NCBI GenBank assembly: GCA_003117195.1
Contig: BDSI01000190.1
Location: 62,001 to 126,000 of the forward strand
From: Eudorina sp. 2006-703-Eu-15
Taxonomy: Eukaryota; Chlorophyta; Chlorophyceae; Chlamydomonadales; Volvocaceae
Reading direction: 5' to 3'
Length of the DNA stretch: 64,000 nt
This document shows positions 56,876-64,000 of this stretch, piece by piece. The notes below the pieces were generated by a model, which searched no databases, had not been told where the DNA came from, and saw only the letters and a list, made by a program, of their open reading frames with translations. The translations under genes were made by a program, and so were the position numbers. Each line of letters opens with the position of its first letter. Within the stretch, counting starts at the first letter, position 1.

Positions 56876-59800
56876 TCACTGTCCTCCGACCCCCTTTTGC
56901 TGCTGCTGCTGCTCCGCCGCCCGGTCGGTTGGCTGCGTCCACCAGGGCTCCCCCCCGCGGGGGATGACGGAGTAGTAGTTGAGGCGCGGGTGGGAGGTGA
57001 AGTAGTGGGTCTTGATGTGGTCCATGTTGACTGCGGGGGCGAACCCGGGGGTGTGGTACAGGTCCCGGACGTAGCCGGCGATGGCGGGGTACTCGCGGAG
57101 GAAGCGCCTGGACGGGGCGGGGCGGCCGGGGTGGGCGGGTGGGTGGGGAGGACGGGGTGGGGCGGGACGGGGCGGGAGGAAAGGTGGGCCGGGCCGGGTG
57201 GGAGGGCGGGCCGGGCCGGGCCGGGTGGAGGGATGGTGGGAGGGCGGGAGGGAACATGTGTGGTACGGCGCGTCACTACGCCAGCTGATTGGGGCCGCGT
57301 TGGCTGCTACGGCGGGGACCCGGTGACGGCAGGACACCGGACGAGGGGCACGTGCGGCTGTGCACGGGGTGGGTGGGCCAGCGACGGAGGGTAGGCAGGT
57401 GCCCCAGCCCACACGCAGGCCCCTCCCTCCCTCCTCCCTCCCTATACGCCGCCACCGGCCACTCCACCTGTAGGTATTTTTCGGAATCCTGCATCAGACA
57501 ACCTACATGTCTCCGACTCCCCGTACTTGGTTTCGGAAACACCGGCCCTACACCGTCGTCGTCGCTGGCGATCTATGGTACTGTACGAATGTCTCCAGTC
57601 GAACCAACCGTCGCTCTGGCAGCAGCGCAGTTTGAACCTATACCATACCCCCCCCCGCGCTCCCTCCTCCCTGCGCCGCTCGCACGCCCACCCACTTGTT
57701 GGTCTTGAAGTATACGACGTAGACCTCATCGAAGCGGATGAGCGTCTGGAACAGCCGCACGTCCGCCTCCGTGAGGGTGGCCCCCAGCAGGTAGCGCTGA
57801 CGGGTCAGGAGGGCCTCCAGCCGCTCCAGGGAGGAAAACAGCTCCTGAGGCGGCCGAGCGAGTCGGAGGGGAGGGTCGGAGCTTGGGGGTGATGCGGTCG
57901 CAGGTAGGCGGGGAAGGCGAGGGCGGGGAGACACGGGAGCGGGCCGGCAGTGCGCGTGTGTGGGGTGGGTGTGTGGGTAGGGGGTGTACGGCACGAGCCA
58001 AGCGGGATCGCCCATGTACGGTGAATTTTACCGTACCACCAAAAGATCTGGACAGGGCACGACAGGAGGCAGGCACGTTGTGTGGTGGAAACGTTAAGAC
58101 ACCAAGCCGCCACGTGCCAGCCGTTGACCGCTAGTTGCACCCTCGTTCAGATAGCCAGCCCCCACCCCCCCACCCGTTATGCTGGGTGTGCCCGGGTTCG
58201 TTCTACGGGTTTATTTATTTTTTTCAATTTAACCCCCCCCCACCCCCCGGGAGACTACTCCTGCCGTGTCAGTTGGCGCCCACCTCGAAGGCGGTGTCGT
58301 ACGCCGCCTGCGTCGTCGCGAAGCCGCAGCGGTAGACCCCGTTGTTGATGGTGGGGTAGACCCAGTCGTTGACCTCGTCGATGGCCGCCCGCAGCGGCTC
58401 CGGGTACAGGTCCAGACCTGCACCCCATACGGTACCCGGGTGAGCGGAGGGGAGGGGGGTAAAGGAAATTGGTAGACATATTCTAACTGCGCTGCTGCCA
58501 GAGCAAAGGGGAGGGAAGGGGATACGAAATTGGTAGACATGTTTCCCGGATGAGGGGAGGGAAGGGGGGCATCCGTGCGGTCGGTCGGTCGTTCGTTCGT
58601 TCGTTGATGCCCGGGTGGGGCCCCAGGGAGGGTTCTCTTGAGCTCCACATCCCCCGGCGTGCAGCCGAGGAATGAGCCTGGTGGGCCCTCCGCCCAGGGT
58701 TTGTGGGTGGGGCTCGTAACCGATGTACCGTACGTATCCTACACCGCTGCATGCGGCACCGCCACACGCGGGGGCACCGACAACATGTCATGTATGTGTT
58801 GCGTCAGCAGCAGCATGCACGGGGGGGGGACAATGACCGGGACACCCCTCTTCCTCCCCGGCCCCCAGCACCCCCGTGGGTCACAGTCCGACGGCCCTCA
58901 GGACGGACCGACCCGTGGGACGCACCGCGCACCCGCCCACTCCACTCCTTGACCACCCACCCACTCACCCCAACCCTCACATGACATCTCTTCACCTCCG
59001 CACCGCCTCCCCCCCCCCACCGGTACCGCCCCCCGCGCCCCCTACACCGGACACCCACCCGGGGTCTTGGCGATGTGGTTAAACGCCGAGTTGAACATGC
59101 GGATGATCTCGGAGCTCTGTACGGGTGTGCCAATGTGCCAGTGTGTGTGTGGGGGGGGGGGGCGGCGGCGGCAGTCTTGTTTGAACATTTGAGGGGGGCC
59201 CGGTTACACAGCATGTGAGCGGTGCGGCGGCCGTCCATCCCAAACCAATTTGCAGGACCCGCCATCGCATGCGGGTTGCGGCCGTCGACATCGCGGGTGG
59301 GCGGCATAGCCCATCGAGCGATGGGCAATCGTGTGCAGAGTGCACCGGTGGCACACCAGCGCGAGGCGATACCTCCTTCCCGCTGGACCCCCTCTGCTCC
59401 AGGCGCCATCATCCGTTTATCCCGCCGCCCGCCCGCGCACCCACTCGCCCTCGCCCCGGCAGACCGCCCACCCCGGCGGTCCAGAGACGCCCAGTCCCGC
59501 TCCCTCACCTCGTTGTTCACAATGGTCTTGTGCTTCTTGTCCCACAGCACGGGCACCGAGTACTTGCCTGCGGGTGCAGCGCGGAGGGAGCCACAGGGGG
59601 GCGATGGGGCCACAGGTGGGCGCATGGCTCTAGGGAGCACAGCGAAGGGCGAAGGGCGAGGTGCAAACAGAGTGGACGAAGATCACGCAGCCCGGGGCCA
59701 ATCGGGTGCCAGCGCTACCGTACCGCACCGTACCGCGCCTGGCCCCAACCGTGTCGCCGCACCCTGCTCCTGGTCCATTCAACCCACACGCCCAAATCGC

Positions 59801-61728
59801 ATCAGCTCACCGCGTCAGCGCGGACACTGCACGTCCTTGCTGACGTACCCACCCACCCAGCACCCACCCAGCCACGTCGGTCTTCAGGCCTGCGGCCCTG
59901 GTTTGCCCGTGCGGAGGGGAGGGAGGCGACACCTGCCCGCCTGGGAGCCCGATCCGTCCGTCCGCTACCCGCGGGTCACCCCGGATGCCATCCAGCACCC
60001 ACGACTGCAACCTCCACTCCTCGACGGCGACGGTGCAAACATCCAGGACCACCCCAAACGCTACCCACGTCACCGCGAGCCCTCAAAGGACGTCAGAAGG
60101 ACAATAACAGCTTCGGTTCCTCGCACCCCCACGGGACCCCACCGCCCGATCCAAACCCCGCCCGCCCTGGAGGCTGCTTTGCTTCCGGTTGCATCTCGCT
60201 CTTTGCTCTCCAGGTACCAGTACCGGTAATTATTATGGGTAGGAATGGGTCGCCGGTATGGTTGTGCCTGGACGTGTATCCCGTTTTGAACCTCCCCCTC
60301 TGGGGGTGCCCCGGGGCCAGCGGCGGATCACTTGACGTACCCGTGGTGTCGTGCGCCAGTTCGTACAGGTCCCGTACACATCGGGTGTCGTTGACGGTGT
60401 CCGGCACGCAGCCCTCGCAGCCGAAGGACCCGAACCCCGTGGACGAGGCGAGGGGCGGGTCGGCGGGGCTCCGAAACACCCAGCCGGTGTGGGTGTCGTT
60501 GGGGTCGTCCGGGCGGGTGCGCTGCCAGGTGGGGTGGGTCACCGACACTCCGATGGCGCCCTCCAGCCCCTAGAGACCAGGGGAGGGGAGCGTAGGAAAA
60601 TTGGTAGACATATTTATACTGCGCCGCTGCCAGAGCAAATAGGGGAGGGGGGTGGGCCGAGGGCCGACGACCGTGTTCTCAGTGCCCGTGCTGCCGTGCA
60701 CGACCCCACGACGCGGTTGGTCAAGTCGTGATGCGGGCGATGCGCGTTACCGTACAGCAGCGGAGGAGCTGAGATCGGGGGCCAGGCAACGCGCATGGGT
60801 CGGAGAGTGGGCGGTTGGGGTCGCCACGCTACAGCTGGGGAGGGGAGGGCGGTTGGGGTGGCCAGCTGCGGTTTGGGAGGAGGGGGGGTGTCATGACGCA
60901 CTGCGTGCTGTGCAATTTGGGTGCGGATAGATGATACTAAGTGGGCCCAAGCCAGCACGGTGCGTGCGTCTGTCTGTCTGTCAGTCTGTCCCTGTGACGT
61001 CGCTCCGTTTCTTGATCCCCTGGTCATCCCCATTTCAAGCTGGCTATCTCAAACGGGCCCCTGGTATTGGACGCCCAGTCAACCGCCAGCGGCCCGGCTG
61101 CCCCCACCTTCATGTACAGTACCGTCAGGCAGCGGCAGGCCCACGGGCAAGCCAGGGAGACGTAGAGGTGGTAGCGGCCCGCTGCGAAGGAGGGGACGAA
61201 CAGGGCGCGAGCTGGGTTCAGAACGTTGTGAAACAGTTCGGGGTGAAGAAATGGAGGTCAGGTCTGCCCTGGTGTATTGCGGGGTGTTGGGGCGACGCCG
61301 TAATGTGGGTTGGTTCGCGCGTGGGCGCGACGGTTGGCCGATGCAGTTGGGACTCAGTCAGCCTTCTGCGCTAACCGCGTTTCGTTTCGGACGTCTCCAT
61401 GCAGAGGATGACTGTGAACCATGCTTCGGTTTTCACTGCCCACCCAAAGCTTCGACGACGATGCCAGCACCCTTCAGCACCCGAGCCGAACCTTGAGGAC
61501 TGCACCCGATCAAGCGCGCTAACCTTCTGGTTCGAATTGGCCACCCGGCTCGATTTTGTTGCGGAATCCGGCCTCCGTGCGCTTGAACTCGCCGGTGGTG
61601 CTGGTCTCGTCCAACGCCGTGCGCGCTTTCGACGCCATGGTCCGTGTGAGACGCAGCGCACGCGGTGCAGATACAGTGGCGTACCTAACAGATGATGCAA
61701 ACTGGCGCTGAAGGCGATTGATTAGCAT
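56876..61728 (-). CDS. Glutathionyl-hydroquinone reductase (ECM4/YqjG-type GST), complete 8-exon gene
   Basis: Exons (minus): 61728-61524, 61181-61108, 60569-60341, 59567-59509, 59116-59059, 58417-58284, 57844-57696, 57107-56876. All introns are GT-AG and phases match, giving 379 residues. The N-terminal thioredoxin-like domain has GRYHLYVSLACPWACR, with the catalytic Cys at residue 80, then YSVPVLWDKKHKTIVNNE and SSEIIRMFN. The helical GST C-domain has NNGVYRCGFATTQAAY, QRYLLGATLTEADVRLF and VRDLYHTPGF with NMDHIKTHYF. The family reduces glutathionyl-hydroquinones, releasing glutathione. The first ATG adds a 30-residue Arg-rich presequence (MLINRLQRQFASSVR), suggesting an organelle form; a second ATG (MASKARTALDE) could give a cytosolic one. 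The C-terminus carries a short Gln run. Introns before exons 3 and 6 carry the IAR motif. Confidence 0.93.
57615..57650 (+). repeat. Intron-associated repeat (IAR)
   Basis: CTCTGGCAGCAGCGCAGTTT, then GAACCTATACCATA. It lies just inside the intron after GHR exon 7 (donor at 57695), antisense to the gene. Confidence 0.65.
58178..58238 (+). mobile_element. 3' end of the 550-bp dispersed element
   Basis: TTATGCTGGGTGTGCCCGGG, then TTCGTTCTACGGGTTTATTT and a T/A-rich end. Almost identical to 22311-22366. It lies in the GHR intron between exons 6 and 7. Confidence 0.8.
58460..58560 (-). repeat. Intron-associated repeats (IAR), two in tandem
   Basis: Minus strand GCTCTGGCAGCAGCGCAGTT, then GAATATGTCTACCAATTTCC (58508-58464), preceded by a second ACATGTCTACCAATTTCG. 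It sits about 45 bp upstream of the GHR exon 6 acceptor, in sense orientation. Confidence 0.8.
60595..60645 (-). repeat. Intron-associated repeat (IAR)
   Basis: Minus strand TTTGCTCTGGCAGCGGCGCA, then AATATGTCTACCAATTTTCC. It ends about 27 bp upstream of the GHR exon 3 acceptor (CTCTAG), sense orientation. Confidence 0.8.
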
Positions 61729-62104
61729 AAGTGCGCGGACGTGACCAGGTTTCTCCTCAGGTTACTTCTGCTGCGCTGCAGACTGAGTATCGTGTTTGTA
61801 TTACAATTGGCGTCTTGTTTATAACTTTTAAATTTTATATCAGGTGGTAGCTGAAAATAGGGTGTTTCTTTCTCAGTAATCTTCGTGTCTCGTCGAGTAA
61901 TTCCGTCATCGGAGAGCCTATCGCATGTCAAGTCCTGAAATCAACGCCCCATATTACATCATGTAACATGTGCATTTATTCGATGATGGATGAGAAACAT
62001 GCGAATTTTGATAGCAAGATCCCAGACGTGCGCTCTCTCCTCTCTGTTCCACCGGGCTCCTGGCCAACCGCAACCCGCAACGACCCGCTCCAACCCCCGG
62101 GCGC
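61729..62104 (-). promoter_or_regulatory. Compact spacer: pICln 3' UTR and GHR promoter
   Basis: Only 376 bp separate the pICln stop from the GHR start, both on the minus strand. The stretch 61780-61980 is AT-rich compared with its surroundings. TGTAA at 61954-61958 (minus) is about 147 nt past the pICln stop and is its likely polyadenylation signal. The 225 bp between it and the GHR ATG must hold the GHR promoter and 5' UTR. No TATA box can be named with confidence. Confidence 0.5.
61954..61958 (-). terminator. Candidate TGTAA polyadenylation signal of pICln
   Basis: GATGTAATAT on the minus strand, about 147 nt after the TGA at 62105. Confidence 0.5.
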
Positions 62105-63041
62105 TCATCGTGCCCCGTTTGCTTGCACGTCCTCCTCGCCGTCCTCCTCCTCGTCCTCGAATCGGCTTGGGTCGTCCCCAACCAACTGCAAGCACGGCCA
62201 TCAGGGAAGAATCCGGGACGGGAATTATGTCAGGGTTCACGGTTCACGGAACGTCCTCCCGACGCATCCCGACGCAGTCGCAGCTTGGCCGCCGCCGACC
62301 GACCGACCGACTGACCTCCAACCCTCGATTTCCATTACCGCATTACCGCAGGCTTCCAGGCTATGAACTCTACCCTTCACACTGACGCCTGTTTGGGTCG
62401 GGCACCTCCTGTGACGCCTACTGCTATCACTACTCCGTACGAACCCACTATGAATACCGCCGTGATTACTGCTGTAGTGCTGTTGCGAGTACGGTCCTGC
62501 AGTCCGCAGATGCCGGGTTGCACCCCCTACCTGCAACGCATCACCACGAACCCTGCGCCTAACACGATCACGTACCGACGTACGTACATGTCCCCGATGG
62601 TCTCTCCGTCCCCATGATCCCTCGTCCTACACACCCTACCCTGGCGCACCCCCTCGTCATCCCACCTAACCCCCTCTCACCCCGCCAATCCTCACCTCCA
62701 ACCCCCCAGCCCCACTCATCGCACCACACCCGGTTTTGCCCCCTGTTTAAGGTTCAAATCGCCCCCAGTCGCCCCCACCCCACCGACGTCGCCCCCCCTT
62801 CCCCAATTTCCTAAACCCATCCCGCCCCCCTCACCTCCTCCAGGTCCTCCCTCGCCCCGCTCTCCTCGCCCTCCTGGTCCAGGTCCATGCCCTCCTCCAG
62901 CCGCTCAGCGATGACGGCCGCCCGCGTGTCGGGGTCCAGACCCGCCATCACCTCCGCCTCGTCGAAGAAGAAATCACCCTCACCTGCAGCCAGCGGCAGC
63001 AGCAATACCAACAACGACATCAGCAGCAGCACGGCAGCAGC

Positions 63042-63123
<82 letters not shown>

Positions 63124-63688
63124 GCACGGCAGCAGCAGCAGCAACAAGAACAGCAGCGGCGGCAGCAAAGGAGCGGTTGGAAGACGAGACGGCGGCGGGG
63201 GGTGCCGCCACAGCGGAGACGGGGCCAGCCATCAGTCGATATGTGGGGCGTCCAGAATGGTGGATTGCCCACCGTCCCGCCCGCATGCCGCCCCCCCCCC
63301 CAGGTCAGGGTGACGATGGACGGAACACCGGCACGAGAGGCCGGACGGCCGACCACCCTGCCCTGCTTCCCGCCCCCCTCAGGCTCCCGCCCACCTTTCT
63401 CCCATCCGCCTCTGCACGGCCCCCCCTTCCCCGCCGCGCCTGGCATCTTGGCTTCCCCACTGCGCCACCACGCGCCTCAAGCCGCGCAGCTTAGTTCAGG
63501 GTTAACCCCCCACATACACCCCCCCATCCCCCCCCACACACACCGAACGCTTCTGACTAAACACACGCATTTCTCGCGGCTCAGTTCTCCTATACGCACA
63601 CACGCGGGGAGGGGGACGTCCCCACCTTCCACTTCCGGGTCCGGGTTTAGGGCCGCGCAGTCGCACAGCACCTTGAAGATGTCGTCCA
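62105..63688 (-). CDS. pICln-like protein (CLNS1A / methylosome subunit), 3' part
   Basis: Three exons with matching phases lie on the minus strand: 63688-63626, 62983-62835 and 62185-62105 (TGA). They encode DDIFKVLCDCAALNPDPEVE, then GEGDFFFDEAEVMAGLD with an acidic helix, then LVGDDPSRFEDEEEDGEEDV. The LNPDP box, the acidic middle with an aromatic DE motif and the RFED acidic tail are the order seen in the pICln PH-like family. pICln chaperones Sm proteins for arginine methylation and spliceosomal snRNP assembly; the chloride-channel role is historical. The N-terminal PH-like half is not found before 64000 and must lie outside. The intron between the first two exons carries a long (CAA)n array. 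Confidence 0.75.
62186..62834 (-). other. pICln intron
   Basis: A C-rich 649-bp intron (donor GTGAGG at 62834, acceptor TTGCAG ending at 62186). It includes CCAATTTCC near 62805, possibly a remnant of the IAR motif. No other gene is seen. Confidence 0.6.
63040..63122 (+). repeat. (CAA)n microsatellite, about 27 units
   Basis: A trinucleotide array with CAG units at both ends, in the 642-bp intron between pICln exons. Long ORFs here are homopolymer artefacts. Confidence 0.97.
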
Positions 63689-64000
63689 CTGAGGGGGGGT
63701 ATCCGATCAACCCGAGGGGGGGGGAGGCCCAGCAGGGAGGGAGGGACGCGGGGCTAGTTAGGTAATGACCAGTCCGGCTCTAGGTGAGTCAGGCCAGCGT
63801 GCGTGGTATGCAAAGGGCGCGGCAACGCCCCGGTGAGTCGGGGTGTTCGTAGGCAGGCAGATCAGGAGTGCGTGGCATGCAGGGGCAGCGCCCCGGTGAG
63901 CAGGGCGGGGTGTGCACTGGCCGTATGTGGGCTGGGGAGGTGTGGGCGCCCCTCCCCTCCCCCCCTTTGGTCGTGTCAGCGGGACTTGCTATCTTCGTCC
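63689..64000. other. Upstream pICln intron or flank with an imperfect tandem repeat
   Basis: No further exon is recognised. GTGCGTGGYATGCARRGGC followed by CGCCCCGGTGAG occurs twice, about 70 bp apart (63800-63833 and 63869-63900). Confidence 0.5.

Noticed and set aside
62980..63290. Poly-Cys, poly-Leu, poly-Val and poly-Thr ORFs
   Set aside because: Frames of the (CAA)n microsatellite within a pICln intron.

Overview
The window looks like nuclear DNA of a GC-rich green alga, most likely chlamydomonadalean or volvocine. The evidence is intron-rich genes with GT-AG splice sites and pyrimidine-rich acceptors, a plastid-lumen protein with a twin-arginine signal, a TGTAA-type polyadenylation signal, non-LTR retrotransposons, and many microsatellites. 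There is no bacterial operon structure, rRNA, convincing tRNA or CRISPR array. The organism assignment is inference; no marker gene for a genus is present.

Layout. 1-10.5 kb is a nest of one non-LTR (L1-type) retrotransposon family. Copies in both orientations are inserted into each other, among scraps of an unidentified minus-strand host gene. 10.5-15.4 kb is mostly non-coding. 15.5-19.85 kb holds a complete 8-exon plus-strand gene for a lumen-targeted TPR protein (349 aa); its exon phases close perfectly. About 20.9-29 kb and 30.9-40 kb are two direct copies of a segmental duplication. Each carries, on the minus strand, a broken copy of the TPR gene preceded by a large ORF for a nuclear-looking, B3-like repeat protein. 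In the second copy that ORF has doubled its domain around a 21-bp minisatellite.

40-42.7 kb is repeat-rich intergenic DNA. About 42.7-54.76 kb is a long plus-strand gene of at least 13 exons for a degenerate ankyrin-repeat protein. 56.88-61.73 kb is a complete 8-exon minus-strand gene for a glutathionyl-hydroquinone reductase (379 aa). 62.1-63.69 kb is the 3' part of a minus-strand pICln (methylosome/chloride-conductance regulator) gene whose 5' end lies outside the window.

The genes do not form a pathway. What links them is shared repeats. A short motif family sits inside introns, often close to splice sites, in the ankyrin and GHR genes and in both TPR pseudogenes. A roughly 550-bp non-autonomous element is dispersed, and one copy has a clean empty-site comparison within the window. 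The points most worth following are the B3-like multidomain family and its in-frame run into a TPR exon, the intron-associated repeat family, and the over-represented palindrome GACCCNNGGGTC.
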